Source: Neptunicoccus cionae
GTDB taxonomy: Bacteria; Pseudomonadota; Alphaproteobacteria; Rhodobacterales; Rhodobacteraceae
Direction: 5' to 3'
DNA length: 64,000 bases
Assembly: GCF_014643735.1 (NCBI RefSeq)
Contig: NZ_BMKA01000004.1
Coordinates: 291,792 to 355,791 of the forward strand
Position 1 is the stretch's first letter, and every line of letters starts with the position of its first letter. Of this stretch, positions 16,536 to 25,992 are shown in pieces. Made by a program: the position numbers and the translations under genes. The notes beneath the pieces are model-generated. The model was not told the DNA's origin. It did not search any database and saw only the letters and a list, made by a program, of their open reading frames with translations.

Positions 16536-18404
16536 ATGGTGCAAAACCTGCTTTCCCGATCCATCAACGGTGCGAGTTTGGCGCTATCTGCGCTTATCGT
16601 TTCTGTTGTGTTTTACGTTTCGGTTTTTGGTGTCTTTAACGAATCTTACCTGCGGGTGGGGATGTTGCTGCTGGCGGGGCTGCTGGTCTTGCTGTTTCAC
16701 ATCAACGAGAGCCTGAAATTCTCGGACCGACTGGTTGCGGTGGTGACGGCAGGTTTCCTCGCGGTTGCGGTCTGGCAATATTTCAAAGCTGCCGCCGAGA
16801 TTGAGACAGGGCTGTACTTTCTGACAAATGCGGACATCTGGCTTGGCTGGTTGGGGCTGATCGCTGTGATCGAACTGACCCGCCGGTCTGTCGGGATGGT
16901 GATGGCCAGTGTGGCAGCGATTGTTTTGCTTTACGGTGCGCTTGGACAATATGCACCCGGTTTTATGCGTCATGCGGGGATCACATCCGAAGAATTGATA
17001 CAGGTCCTGTGGTATTCTTTTGACGGCGTGTTCGGGCGTCCTATGGCGACGGTGGTTTCGACCATTCTGATTTTTATCATATTCGGCGCGGTGCTGGAGT
17101 TTCTGACCATCGATCAGGTGCTGGTGAAGTTGGCTCTTGCCGCAACGGGGCGGGTGCGCTCCGGGCCGGCGGCAGCGGCCACTGTGGCAAGCGGGCTGTT
17201 CGGGACAATTTCGGGTAGTGCTGTGGCCAATGTAGTGGGCACCGGTGTCATCACCATTCCCCTTATCAAGAAACGCGGCTTTAAAGCCCATTTCGCCGGC
17301 GCGGTAGAGGCTGCGGCCTCAAGCGGCGGTCAGATCACGCCACCGATTATGGGGGCTGTGGCCTTCATTATGGCGGATGTGACCGGCCAGCCCTACCTGA
17401 CGATCTGCGCGGCTGCGACGGTTCCGGCGATCCTGTATTATGCGGGACTGTTCATGTCGATTTCCAGCGCCGCGCGGGATATGGATCTGGACGTTGCGCC
17501 CCCTGAGAAAGTTCAGTTCAGCTGGCGCGAAGTTGCGCAGATCATTGTTTTCATGCTGTCCCTCACAGCGATTGTTGTGGCGATGGTGGGCGGCGCGTCC
17601 CCGGCATACTCCGGCTTTATCGGCGTTGCCTTTGCGGTCGTGCTCGGCTTTGCGCTGCGCCCTAATTTGTTGGTGGATCTGAAATCATGGCTCCGGTTTA
17701 TCCGGTCTGCGGGGATGATCTCGGCGCAGTTAGTTGTCATTGTGGGCGCAGTTGGCATCATTATCGGAATTCTGAACCTAACCGGTGTTGGCCTGCGGTT
17801 CGCGTCTCTTGTGGCAAGCTATGCTGAAGGGCAGCTTATGGTCTCGTTGCTTTTGATGGCGCTGGCCTGTCTGTTTCTCGGGATGGGGATGCCCACGGTT
17901 CCGGCTTATCTGATCATCGTTCTGGTGATGGGTCCGGCGCTGCAACGTCTTGGTGTGCCGATCATTCACACCCACATGTTCGTGCTATACTTCGGGGTGT
18001 TGTCCGCCGTGACCCCGCCTGTCGCTCTGGCTGCATTTGCAGCGGCGCCTATCGCGCGCTCCGGTGCCATGCGCACAGCGGTTGAGGCATCACGGCTGGC
18101 GTTGCCGGGGTTCGTGATCCCGTTCGCCTTTATTTACCAACCCGCGATGCTGCTTGGAACCGGCTACAGCCTGTCGGACTCCGCACAGTCCATCCTGTTT
18201 GTCGGCTTTGCCGTCCTGCTGATCTCGCGCGCCTGCTATCCGGCGCGGGGCAAGAAACGCTACGCGCCAATCGGGCTCGCCATAGCGGTGGCGCTCTTGT
18301 TCTTTGGGCCGACTGTGTCCTGGATCGCTGTCGCGGCGGGTGTCGCGCTGTTGTCCGCTTCACGGTTCGGCGCTGTACCAATGCCTGAAAATTCACACAC
18401 CTGA
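16536..18404 (+). CDS. TRAP transporter fused 4TM/12TM permease (TAXI-associated)
   Basis: A 622-residue membrane protein joining the small (4TM) and large (12TM) TRAP permease parts in one chain, as is usual for TAXI systems. The conserved core FGTISGSAVANVVGTGVITIP and AAASSGGQITPPIMGAVAFI lies around residues 220-280. GGAGGAG at 16520-16526 fixes the start at ATG 16536 (MVQNLL); in-frame ATGs at 16512 and 16518 lie before it. With the TAXI protein encoded 12 bp downstream it would import an organic acid by a sodium gradient. The operon continues to a sulfatase-family gene. Confidence 0.9.
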   Translation: MVQNLLSRSINGASLALSALIVSVVFYVSVFGVFNESYLRVGMLLLAGLLVLLFHINESLKFSDRLVAVVTAGFLAVAVWQYFKAAAEIETGLYFLTNADIWLGWLGLIAVIELTRRSVGMVMASVAAIVLLYGALGQYAPGFMRHAGITSEELIQVLWYSFDGVFGRPMATVVSTILIFIIFGAVLEFLTIDQVLVKLALAATGRVRSGPAAAATVASGLFGTISGSAVANVVGTGVITIPLIKKRGFKAHFAGAVEAAASSGGQITPPIMGAVAFIMADVTGQPYLTICAAATVPAILYYAGLFMSISSAARDMDLDVAPPEKVQFSWREVAQIIVFMLSLTAIVVAMVGGASPAYSGFIGVAFAVVLGFALRPNLLVDLKSWLRFIRSAGMISAQLVVIVGAVGIIIGILNLTGVGLRFASLVASYAEGQLMVSLLLMALACLFLGMGMPTVPAYLIIVLVMGPALQRLGVPIIHTHMFVLYFGVLSAVTPPVALAAFAAAPIARSGAMRTAVEASRLALPGFVIPFAFIYQPAMLLGTGYSLSDSAQSILFVGFAVLLISRACYPARGKKRYAPIGLAIAVALLFFGPTVSWIAVAAGVALLSASRFGAVPMPENSHT

Positions 18405-18416
18405 GGAGGAACTATT

Positions 18417-19448
18417 ATGACTGATACAACACTTACACGGCGCGGCCTACTGGCTGGAACCGCCGGCATTGCAGCCGTTGCAGCCTTGCCAACAGGCGCA
18501 TTCGCCAAGGAACTGCTGCGCATGTCCACGCTGGGGCCGGGCACCAGCCCGAACCTTGTGATGACGACTTTTGCCAATGTGGTGAACAAATCTCTGCCCG
18601 ACTACGAAATCCAGTTGAACGCCACAGGTGCTGCCACCCGTCACGTTCTGGAAGTGGCGATGGGCCGGAGCGATTTTTGCATGTCCTCCCCGACCATCCA
18701 CGCACTGATGCGCAACAAGGCGGCGATGTATGCGAAAATCGACAAGGCGCCAGAACTGGTTGAAAAATTGCGCACCGTGCTGAATTTCCCGATGGGCGTT
18801 TATCACATCGCGGTTTACGGGGATTCCGGCATTACCTCGATTGATCAAGTCAAAGGCAAGCGGGTCTTTCTTGGACCACCAGGTGGTGCGGCTTATGCAA
18901 CCATGTCCCGTCTGTTCAAAGCTGTGGCCGGTCTGGAAGAAGGCACGGATTATGAGGCCGTAAAGCTCGGCTGGGATGCGGCAACTGCAGCATTTCAGGA
19001 CGGCAATCTTGATGTCTACTGCAATCCAACCAACGCGCCGAGCCCTGCGCTGACACAGATCGCCGTCACGAATGAAATCCGTTTCCTTGGCATTCCGGCT
19101 GACAAGCTGGAAACCGAAGCGGTGCAAAAACTGGTGAGCCGTCCGGGCTTTAGCGCGGCAACCCTGCCAGCGGGTGTTTACGGCGATAAACAGCTAAACG
19201 ATTCCGATGTGACAACTCTTGGGGTGACTGTGGGGATCGTGACAAATGAACAGGCTGATGAAGCGATGGTTTATGAGATGACTAAAGCCTTCTACGCCGG
19301 TGTTGCAGCCGAGGCAGAAACATCCCCGTGGTTGCGCGCCGTCACACCACAAGGCGCGGTTGAGGACATCAATCTGCCGCTGCACCCGGGCAGCCTGCGT
19401 GCGCTGACTGAACTGGGCGTCGATATTCCAGACGCTGCAAAAGGCTGA
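18417..19448 (+). CDS. TRAP transporter TAXI-family substrate-binding protein
   Basis: A 343-residue TAXI binding protein. The N-terminus TRRGLLAGTAGIAAVAALP looks like a Tat-type export signal with cleavage near GAFA. The mature part has the TAXI core, including the hydrophobic ligand loop GPPGGAAYATMSRLF and FQDGNLDVYCNPTNAPSP. GAGGAGG lies upstream of the ATG. It follows its fused permease by 12 bp and is itself followed by a stem-loop (19466-19490) before the sulfatase gene. Ligands of this family are often dicarboxylates or amino acids; this one is unknown. Confidence 0.9.
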   Translation: MTDTTLTRRGLLAGTAGIAAVAALPTGAFAKELLRMSTLGPGTSPNLVMTTFANVVNKSLPDYEIQLNATGAATRHVLEVAMGRSDFCMSSPTIHALMRNKAAMYAKIDKAPELVEKLRTVLNFPMGVYHIAVYGDSGITSIDQVKGKRVFLGPPGGAAYATMSRLFKAVAGLEEGTDYEAVKLGWDAATAAFQDGNLDVYCNPTNAPSPALTQIAVTNEIRFLGIPADKLETEAVQKLVSRPGFSAATLPAGVYGDKQLNDSDVTTLGVTVGIVTNEQADEAMVYEMTKAFYAGVAAEAETSPWLRAVTPQGAVEDINLPLHPGSLRALTELGVDIPDAAKG

Positions 19449-19465
19449 TAAAGCGACTTGATACA

Positions 19466-19490
19466 GGTCGGAGCCGTCGAGGCTCCGGCC
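19466..19490 (+). terminator. Stem-loop after the first TAXI gene
   Basis: A 10-bp stem (GGTCGGAGCC at 19466-19475 with GGCTCCGGCC at 19481-19490, one non-Watson-Crick position) closes a 5-nt loop. It sits 17 bp after the TAXI stop and 29 bp before the sulfatase start. There is no U-tract, so transcription probably continues in part. Confidence 0.65.
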
Positions 19491-19519
19491 AAACTAATTT
19501 TAAAGACTTAGGGATCGTC

Positions 19520-21145
19520 ATGGCTAAAAACGTGCTCTTTATTATGTGCGACCAACTGCGCTGGGACTATCTGTCTTGTGCAGGCCATCCCCATCTGGAT
19601 ACGCCCCATATCGACGCGCTTGCCAAACGGGGTGTCCGCTTTGATCGCGCCTATGTGCAATCCACAATCTGCGGTCCCTCGCGGATGTCGTTTTATACCG
19701 GACGATATGTCAGCTCCCACGGCTCTACGTGGAATAACATCCCTCTAAAAGTCGGGGAGATGACGCTGGGCGATCATCTGCGCCCCCTTGGCGTGCGCAC
19801 TGCACTTTGTGGCAAGACACATATGTCTGCGGACGTGGAAGGGATGAAGCGTCTCGGCCTTGCCCCTGACAGCGAAATCGGTGCGCTGGTCTCGGAATGC
19901 GGTTTTGAACCTTACGAGCGCGATGACGGTCTGCATCCGAGCGCGCGCAAGAAGAAGCGCAACGAAAACTATAAAGACTACATGAAGGATAAGGGCTGGG
20001 AGGATGAGAATCCTTGGGAAAGCGTCGCCAACAGCGGTGAGGACGAAGACGGCAACCTGCTAAGCGGCTGGTTTCTGGACAATTCCGATCAGGCAGCGCG
20101 GGCAGAGGAGGAGGACTCCGAAACGCCCTACATCACCCGCCGCGCGATGGATTTTATCCAAGAGGCCGGCGATACCCCGTGGTGTCTTCACCTCAGTTAC
20201 ATCAAACCCCACTGGCCCTATATCGTGCCGGAACCCTATCACGATATGTACGGGCCGCAGACCCATCAACCAATTCTGCGCAAGGACGCCGAGCAAGAAA
20301 ATCCCCACCCGATTTTTAAGGCGTTTATGGAAGAACGGGTGTCTAAAGCTTTCACCAATGACGCGACCCGCGCCAAGGTCATCGGGGCCTATATGGGGTT
20401 GATCAAACAGATTGACGACCAGACCGGCGCGTTGATGGCGTTTCTTGATGAACAGGGGATTGCGGATGATACGATGATCATCTTCACCTCTGATCACGGT
20501 GACTATCTCGGGGATCACTGGATGGGCGAGAAAGAACTGTTCCACGACCCTTCCGCCCGCATTCCGCTGATCGTGGTAGACCCTTCACCCGAAGCGGACA
20601 AGACGCGGGGCACCGTCAGCGACGCACTGGTTGAAGCAATCGACGTGGTGCCAACGATCCTCGACTTTTATGACGGGCCGGAGCTTGGCCATATCATCGA
20701 AGGCCAATCCCTGCGCCCGTTGTTGAACGGCGAAACAGATGCGCTGCGGGATTTTGTGATTTCCGAATACGATTATTCCTTCCGCCGTGCCCGCCGTAAG
20801 CTTGGGGTCGATGTAAAAGACGCCAATCTGACCATGCTGTATGACGGTCGCTGGAAGTACATTTTTGCAGACGGCTTCCGCCCGATGTTGTTTGACCTTC
20901 AGGAAGACCCGAACGAGTTTGTCGATCTTGGCGCTGATCCTGCCTATGAAGCGGAGTGCGCCCGTTTGAACGGGTTATTGTTCCAGTGGAGCCGCCGCAT
21001 CAGCCAGCGCACGACCATATCGAACGCGGAAATCGAAAAGCGCGGTGTTTACATGAGCGAGGCCAAGTCAGGCATCGTGATCGGTTTTGCGACCGAAGAG
21101 GATTATAATGACGCTCTGTCGCGAATGGGTGAGCCGGAGGAATAA
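19520..21145 (+). CDS. Sulfatase / phosphonate monoester hydrolase-family enzyme
   Basis: A 541-residue alkaline-phosphatase-superfamily hydrolase. The N-terminal metal site has D11 in FIMCDQLRWDY. The nucleophile motif C51-G-P-S-R is the C-x-P-S-R form whose Cys becomes formylglycine. The C-terminal metal motif is FTSDHGDYLGDH (about 320-331). Length and layout resemble phosphonate monoester hydrolases/arylsulfatases of rhizobia and roseobacters as well as choline-sulfatase-like enzymes. No signal peptide is seen, so it acts in the cytoplasm on an imported sulfate or phosphonate ester, presumably brought in by the TAXI TRAP system encoded just upstream. The true ester is unknown. Confidence 0.82.
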   Translation: MAKNVLFIMCDQLRWDYLSCAGHPHLDTPHIDALAKRGVRFDRAYVQSTICGPSRMSFYTGRYVSSHGSTWNNIPLKVGEMTLGDHLRPLGVRTALCGKTHMSADVEGMKRLGLAPDSEIGALVSECGFEPYERDDGLHPSARKKKRNENYKDYMKDKGWEDENPWESVANSGEDEDGNLLSGWFLDNSDQAARAEEEDSETPYITRRAMDFIQEAGDTPWCLHLSYIKPHWPYIVPEPYHDMYGPQTHQPILRKDAEQENPHPIFKAFMEERVSKAFTNDATRAKVIGAYMGLIKQIDDQTGALMAFLDEQGIADDTMIIFTSDHGDYLGDHWMGEKELFHDPSARIPLIVVDPSPEADKTRGTVSDALVEAIDVVPTILDFYDGPELGHIIEGQSLRPLLNGETDALRDFVISEYDYSFRRARRKLGVDVKDANLTMLYDGRWKYIFADGFRPMLFDLQEDPNEFVDLGADPAYEAECARLNGLLFQWSRRISQRTTISNAEIEKRGVYMSEAKSGIVIGFATEEDYNDALSRMGEPEE

Positions 21146-21166
21146 TCCGGCCCGCCGCGACAGTCT

Positions 21167-21847
21167 TCAGGAGAGCACTTTGACAAGGCTTGCCGCCGCG
21201 TCGGGCACCGCTGCGGCGGCCCCGTCGATGTCGAGCGCTTCTAAAGCAACAACGCCGATGGAAAACTCCAGCCCTGTCAGCCCCGCGTCTTGAAACACGA
21301 CCGGGCTTGATACCCCGACAGCGCCTTTGTGCAATTGCCCTTTGGTCACACTGTACCCGTTGGCGCGGGCGAACTGGATGTCTTCGGAATCCTCTGGTCT
21401 TTCGGGGCGCGAGGCCAGAATTGCGATCCCCGCAGCTCCGCGGTCAATAGGGTGGCGGGTGCCGAGTTTATAATGGATGTTAAAAGCTGTGTTGCGCGGC
21501 TCGGCTGTCATGACAACAACGCAGGTTTCACCTTCAGCCATCGAAAGGAATGATGTGGCACCGGTATCCTGCGCCAGTTTTTCCAGCACCGGACGGGCCA
21601 GCATCTGGATACTGTCCGACGAACGCGCTCCCAGTTGATAGGCGCCTACACCCATGACGATCCGCCCATCTTCCAGCCGGCGCACCATTGTCTGATCCAC
21701 CAACGTGGCCACGATCCGATAGGCGGTGGGTCGGTTCAATCCCAGTTGCGCAGCCAGTTCGTTGATCCTGATCCCCTCGGGGCTTTGGGAGACAAGACGC
21801 AGCAGGGCGATTCCGCGTTCCAGAGTTTGTAGTTTGCCGGTGGACAT
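21167..21847 (-). CDS. IclR family transcriptional regulator
   Basis: A 226-residue, rather short IclR regulator. The winged helix (RINELAAQLGLNRPTAYRIVATL, about 22-44) is followed by a compact effector domain. The start is ATG 21847 with AAAGGA about 13 bases upstream; the open frame extends to 21952 but crosses the operator region. It converges with the sulfatase gene (21 bp apart) and diverges from the P450 gene, with a perfect 15-bp palindrome between. It is the likely regulator of the P450-TRAP operon. Confidence 0.83.
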   Translation of the reverse strand: MSTGKLQTLERGIALLRLVSQSPEGIRINELAAQLGLNRPTAYRIVATLVDQTMVRRLEDGRIVMGVGAYQLGARSSDSIQMLARPVLEKLAQDTGATSFLSMAEGETCVVVMTAEPRNTAFNIHYKLGTRHPIDRGAAGIAILASRPERPEDSEDIQFARANGYSVTKGQLHKGAVGVSSPVVFQDAGLTGLEFSIGVVALEALDIDGAAAAVPDAAASLVKVLS

Positions 21848-21925
21848 AAGTGTATCGCGATCCTTTGTTAAACAATCGGTGGTGAGGAACAATATTAGGC
21901 CGACTTTGTCCAGTTGGCAATGCAT

Positions 21926-21940
21926 TTGCACTATGTGCAA
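21926..21940. promoter_or_regulatory. 15-bp palindrome between IclR and P450 genes
   Basis: TTGCAC-TAT-GTGCAA has perfect 6-3-6 symmetry. It lies 79 bp from the IclR start and 85 bp from the P450 start, in the middle of the divergent promoter region. It is the best operator candidate for the adjacent IclR protein. Confidence 0.6.
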
Positions 21941-22024
21941 CAATACTTTCACTATTTGCTATTGAACCTGATGGGCTACTCGTTTATTTCTGCTGCACCC
22001 TTTGGGGAAGGAGGAGGCGCAATT

Positions 22025-24355
22025 ATGACCAGCAAAGCCAAAGCAACTGCGGCAGGCTGCCCGTTTTCCGGTGCAGCGGCGCAGGATACTTGCCCGATGG
22101 GTGATCCGGCCGACAACGCCCGCGCCTTCAATCCTTTTGAGGGGGCGTATCAGCTCGACCCCGCCAAAGCGCTGCGCTGGTCACGGGACCAGTTGCCAGT
22201 CTTCTTTGCGCCCGAACTCGGCTATTGGGTGGTCAGCCGCTATGATGACATAAAATCGGTCTTTCGCGATCCGGTTCTGTTTTCCCCGAAAAACGTGCTG
22301 GAAAAGATCACACCCGCCACACCCGAGGCGATGGAAATCCTGCAAAGCTATGGCTACGGGATGAACAAGACGTTAGTGAACGAAGATGAGCCCGCCCATA
22401 TGGAACGCCGACGCGTGTTGCTGGATCATTTCGTGCCAAGCGAGCTGGAAAAGCACAAGGATATGGTGCGCCGCCTGACCCGCGAAAAAATCGACGCTTT
22501 TATCAATGAAGGCCGCACGGATCTTGTGGAATCGATGCTATACGAAGTCCCGCTTCTGGTGGCGTTGCACTTTCTTGGCGTGCCAGAGGATGAAATCGAG
22601 ACGCTGAAATCCTTCTCGCTCGCCCATTCGGTGAACACTTGGGGCAAACCTACGGACGAAAAGCAGATCGAAGTCGCTCATGATGTGGGCCGGTTCTGGC
22701 AATACGCCGGACAGGTGATCGAAAAGATGCGGGCAGAGCCGGAGGGCACGGGCTGGATGCATCACACCATTCGTATGAACGCCAAAATGCCCGATGTGGT
22801 GACGGACAGTTACGTGCATTCGATGATGATGGCGATCATTGTTGCCGCCCATGAAACCACCTCTTTGGCTTCGGCCAATATGTTCAAGACACTGTTGACC
22901 CACCGCGAGGCGTGGGAAGACATTTGCGCCGATCCTTCACTGATCCCCAATGCGGTAGAGGAATGCCTGCGGTACGCGGGGTCCATCGTGGCATGGCGTA
23001 GACAGGCGACTGCACCAACCTCGGTCGGTGGTGTGGATCTGCCGGAGGGGGCGAAACTGCTGGTGGTTCAGGCCTCTGGTAATCAGGACGAACGACACTT
23101 TGAAGATGGCGACACGTTTGACATCTACCGCGATAATGCGGTGGATCATCTGACCTTCGGCTATGGCGCGCATCAGTGTATGGGAAAGAACATCGGACGT
23201 ATGGAGATGCGGATTTTTCTGGAAGAAATGTCACGCCGTCTACCCCATCTGCAATTGTCAGAGCAGTCGTTCAGCTATCTCCCGAACACCTCTTTCCGTG
23301 GACCGGATGAATTGTGGGTAGAATGGGATCCTGCGCGAAATCCTGAACGGGTGGATAACACCGCCCTTGAACCGCGCCGCGATTTTGCAGTTGGCGCACC
23401 GGCGCGGCGTGATATTGCCCGAAAGGTGCGGGTGGCGGAGCTGCGGCAGGAAGCAGACGATATTCTTGGTCTGACCCTAGAGGATGCCCAAGGTCGCCCC
23501 CTGCCAAAATGGAGCGCCGGAGCGCATATCGAGCTTTGCGTTGGTGATTTCGACCGCAAATACTCGCTTTGTGGTGATCCAGACAGCGACAGCTATCAGG
23601 TGGCAATCCTGCGGGAAGATACGGGGCGCGGCGGATCAAGGTTTATTCACGAAACCCTAAAAGCGGGCGATGCGATAAAGCTGCGCGGACCTTCAAATCT
23701 GTTCCGGCTTGACCCTGACGCCGCCCACTATGTGCTGGTGGCTGGCGGTATCGGGATCACCCCGATCCTTGCAATGGCCGACCGCCTGAAAGCTGAAGGG
23801 CGCAGCTATGAGCTGCACCATGCGGGGCGTTCGTTAACCACGATGGCCTTCACCGCGCGTCTAAAAGCGGATCACGGTTCGGCGCTGACCCTTTATGCTG
23901 ATGACGAACAGACGTTTATGGATTTGCCAGCAATGGTGGCAGGTCTGGGCAAAGGCGCGCAAATTTATGCCTGCGGTCCCCAAGGGTTGCTGCGCGCTTT
24001 GGAAGACCTGACAGCGGATTTGCCTGACGGCACGTTCCATTTTGAACATTTCAGTACTTCTAATGCGGGTCTGGACCCTGAAAAGGAAACTGCCTTTGAA
24101 ATAGAACTGGTCGACTCCGGTATGGTATTGGAAGTCGCCAATGATACCACCGTGCTTGATACTATTCTGGCGGCGGGCATCGACATCGCATGTGATTGCC
24201 GCGAAGGGCTTTGCGGTTCGTGCGAGGTGGCGGTGCAAGAGGGAGACATCGACCACCGGGATATGGTGTTGACACGTACCGAGCGGAGCGAGAATAAACG
24301 GATCATGACCTGTTGTTCGCGTTCGACCGGCGGAAAGCTGAAGCTTGCCCTGTAA
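22025..24355 (+). CDS. Self-sufficient cytochrome P450 fused to FMN/[2Fe-2S] reductase (CYP116B-like)
   Basis: A 776-residue single-chain monooxygenase. The P450 domain (about 1-440) has an I-helix A274-A-H-E-T-T and the heme motif FGYGAHQCMG with C385 as axial ligand. It is followed by a phthalate-dioxygenase-reductase-type module: an FMN region (about 460-560), an NAD-binding region with VAGGIGITPI and YACGPQG, and a plant-type ferredoxin whose cluster ligands are C725, C730, C733 and C763. This is the layout and length of CYP116B enzymes, which hydroxylate or O-dealkylate aromatics with NAD(P)H. AGGAGG precedes the ATG at 22025. A DctPQM importer follows in the same operon and probably supplies the substrate. 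Confidence 0.9.
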   Translation: MTSKAKATAAGCPFSGAAAQDTCPMGDPADNARAFNPFEGAYQLDPAKALRWSRDQLPVFFAPELGYWVVSRYDDIKSVFRDPVLFSPKNVLEKITPATPEAMEILQSYGYGMNKTLVNEDEPAHMERRRVLLDHFVPSELEKHKDMVRRLTREKIDAFINEGRTDLVESMLYEVPLLVALHFLGVPEDEIETLKSFSLAHSVNTWGKPTDEKQIEVAHDVGRFWQYAGQVIEKMRAEPEGTGWMHHTIRMNAKMPDVVTDSYVHSMMMAIIVAAHETTSLASANMFKTLLTHREAWEDICADPSLIPNAVEECLRYAGSIVAWRRQATAPTSVGGVDLPEGAKLLVVQASGNQDERHFEDGDTFDIYRDNAVDHLTFGYGAHQCMGKNIGRMEMRIFLEEMSRRLPHLQLSEQSFSYLPNTSFRGPDELWVEWDPARNPERVDNTALEPRRDFAVGAPARRDIARKVRVAELRQEADDILGLTLEDAQGRPLPKWSAGAHIELCVGDFDRKYSLCGDPDSDSYQVAILREDTGRGGSRFIHETLKAGDAIKLRGPSNLFRLDPDAAHYVLVAGGIGITPILAMADRLKAEGRSYELHHAGRSLTTMAFTARLKADHGSALTLYADDEQTFMDLPAMVAGLGKGAQIYACGPQGLLRALEDLTADLPDGTFHFEHFSTSNAGLDPEKETAFEIELVDSGMVLEVANDTTVLDTILAAGIDIACDCREGLCGSCEVAVQEGDIDHRDMVLTRTERSENKRIMTCCSRSTGGKLKLAL

Positions 24356-24404
24356 TTTCAACGACTTGTAACAACGACCCACCGACAATAGGGAGGAACT
24401 GAAA

Positions 24405-25433
24405 TTGTCACTAAAGAAAACCTTACTCGCCGGACTGGCGCTGGCGACTGTCTCTGCTGCTACTGCGCAGGCGGAAACTACACTTAAAATCAGCCACTAT
24501 CTTCCGGCTGTTCACGGTTTGCATAAAGACTTTATCAAACCTTGGAGCGAGCAGATCACGGAATGCACAAACGGCGAAGTCCAGTTTGAGATCTTTCCGG
24601 CCGGCACCCAAATGGGCCATGTGGCACGTCAGCAAGAACAAGTGATGGCCGGTGTGGTTGACATTGCCCACGGTCTGCACGGCATCCCGCGCGGTCGTTT
24701 CCCGCGCACATCTCTGATCGACATGCCGTTCCTGACGGATGACGCGGCGGCTGCAAGCTATGCTTTGTGGGAGTTGTTCCCCGAATATCTGGCCGAAGAA
24801 TACCGCGGTCTGAAGGTTCTGGCGCTACATGCCCACAATGGCGGTCTGCTGCACACCAACGAGAAAAAAGTCGAGACTATGGAAGACATGGCAGGCCTGC
24901 GTATTCGCACGCCAAGCCCTGCAGTGTCTGCAATGCTGTCCCATCTGGGGGCTGATCCACAAGGTCTGCCGCCCGGTGAGGTTTATGAAAGCCTGCAAAA
25001 AGGGGTGATCGACGGGACGGTTTTCCCTTGGGATCCGGTCAAAAGTTTTGGCCTGAACGAAGTGCTGAACTATCACCTTGATCTTGGCGCATACACGGTG
25101 TCGTTTTTCTATGTGATGAACCAGCGCTCCTTTGACAAGTTAAGCACCGAAGCCCAATCCTGTATCGACCAGTACTCCGGTGCCGATCTGGTTGCCAAAT
25201 TTGGCGATTGGTGGGACGGCTGGGATGTGCCGGGCCGTCAGGACGCGATGGATGCCGGTCACGAGATCACCGAACTGTCGGACGAAGAACGCGCAAAATG
25301 GCGTGAAGCTCTGAAGCCGATGATGAAGGAATATCTCCAGTCGGTGAAAGATGCCGGTGTCGACAATGCCGATGAAATCTACCAGGCAATGCAGGATAAA
25401 ATTGCTGAATTTCAGGCCATGAAAACGGAGTAA
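24405..25433 (+). CDS. dctP: TRAP transporter DctP-family substrate-binding protein
   Basis: A 342-residue periplasmic binding protein. The signal peptide (about 1-23, ending ATAQA) is followed by a DctP fold; LRIRTPSPAVS carries the conserved Arg that grips a carboxylate. It starts with TTG at 24405, with GGGAGGA 5-6 bases upstream and no better ATG nearby. It follows the P450 gene by 49 bp and is itself followed by a strong stem-loop. With DctQM it should import a carboxylate, plausibly aromatic, that the P450 fusion oxidises. Confidence 0.9.
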   Translation: MSLKKTLLAGLALATVSAATAQAETTLKISHYLPAVHGLHKDFIKPWSEQITECTNGEVQFEIFPAGTQMGHVARQQEQVMAGVVDIAHGLHGIPRGRFPRTSLIDMPFLTDDAAAASYALWELFPEYLAEEYRGLKVLALHAHNGGLLHTNEKKVETMEDMAGLRIRTPSPAVSAMLSHLGADPQGLPPGEVYESLQKGVIDGTVFPWDPVKSFGLNEVLNYHLDLGAYTVSFFYVMNQRSFDKLSTEAQSCIDQYSGADLVAKFGDWWDGWDVPGRQDAMDAGHEITELSDEERAKWREALKPMMKEYLQSVKDAGVDNADEIYQAMQDKIAEFQAMKTE

Positions 25434-25455
25434 TCCGCCGCCTGTAAAAATTTGC

Positions 25456-25480
25456 GCCAGCGCGATTCCGTCGCGCTGGC
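25456..25480 (+). terminator. Stem-loop after dctP of the P450 operon
   Basis: A perfect 10-bp stem, GCCAGCGCGA with TCGCGCTGGC, closes a TTCCG loop and is followed by TGTTTTC. It sits 22 bp after the dctP stop and 23 bp before dctQ. The short U-rich tail makes partial termination plausible. Confidence 0.75.
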
Positions 25481-25503
25481 TGTTTTCTTGAAAGGGGTGG
25501 CCT

Positions 25504-25992
25504 TTGGATCTTGTGAAAACCGCAGCCCGTCGGCTGATTGATGGACTCGCTGTGCTTGGCGTATTGGCCTATGGCATCGCAGCACTTGTGACAGTGGCAG
25601 ATGTAATCGGGCGGCGGTTCGGTTTTCCGATAACCGGCGTTGTAGATCTGGTGCAGCTTTTTGTGGTCTCGGGCGCTTGGCTGGTCATGCCGTTTGCCTT
25701 TGCAGCTGCCACCCATGTAAGCGTTGACCTTTTGCTAACAAACGCCCCGCGCGCGGTTCAACTGCCGCTCGCGCTGTTTTCGGCGGTGCTGGCCTTTGGG
25801 TTGGTCGCGCTGATGTTGTGGCAGGGCTATCTGACATTCCAGACCCGCACCATGTTCGGAGACCGCTCCCAGCAGCTGGGGATTCCGATTGCGTGGTACT
25901 GGTATCCGCTTTTGCTTGGGCTGGCGGTATCGTTGGTCGCAATTCCGCTTTCCCTATTTACCAATACATCACCGGAGACCGCAGATGAGTGA
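25504..25992 (+). CDS. dctQ: TRAP transporter small permease DctQ
   Basis: A 162-residue protein with four membrane helices, typical of DctQ. The start is probably TTG at 25504, with AAAGGGG about 7 bases upstream; a GTG at 25513 is the alternative. It overlaps dctM by 8 bp, so translation is coupled. It stabilises the large permease and helps dock the binding protein. Confidence 0.86.
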   Translation: MDLVKTAARRLIDGLAVLGVLAYGIAALVTVADVIGRRFGFPITGVVDLVQLFVVSGAWLVMPFAFAAATHVSVDLLLTNAPRAVQLPLALFSAVLAFGLVALMLWQGYLTFQTRTMFGDRSQQLGIPIAWYWYPLLLGLAVSLVAIPLSLFTNTSPETADE

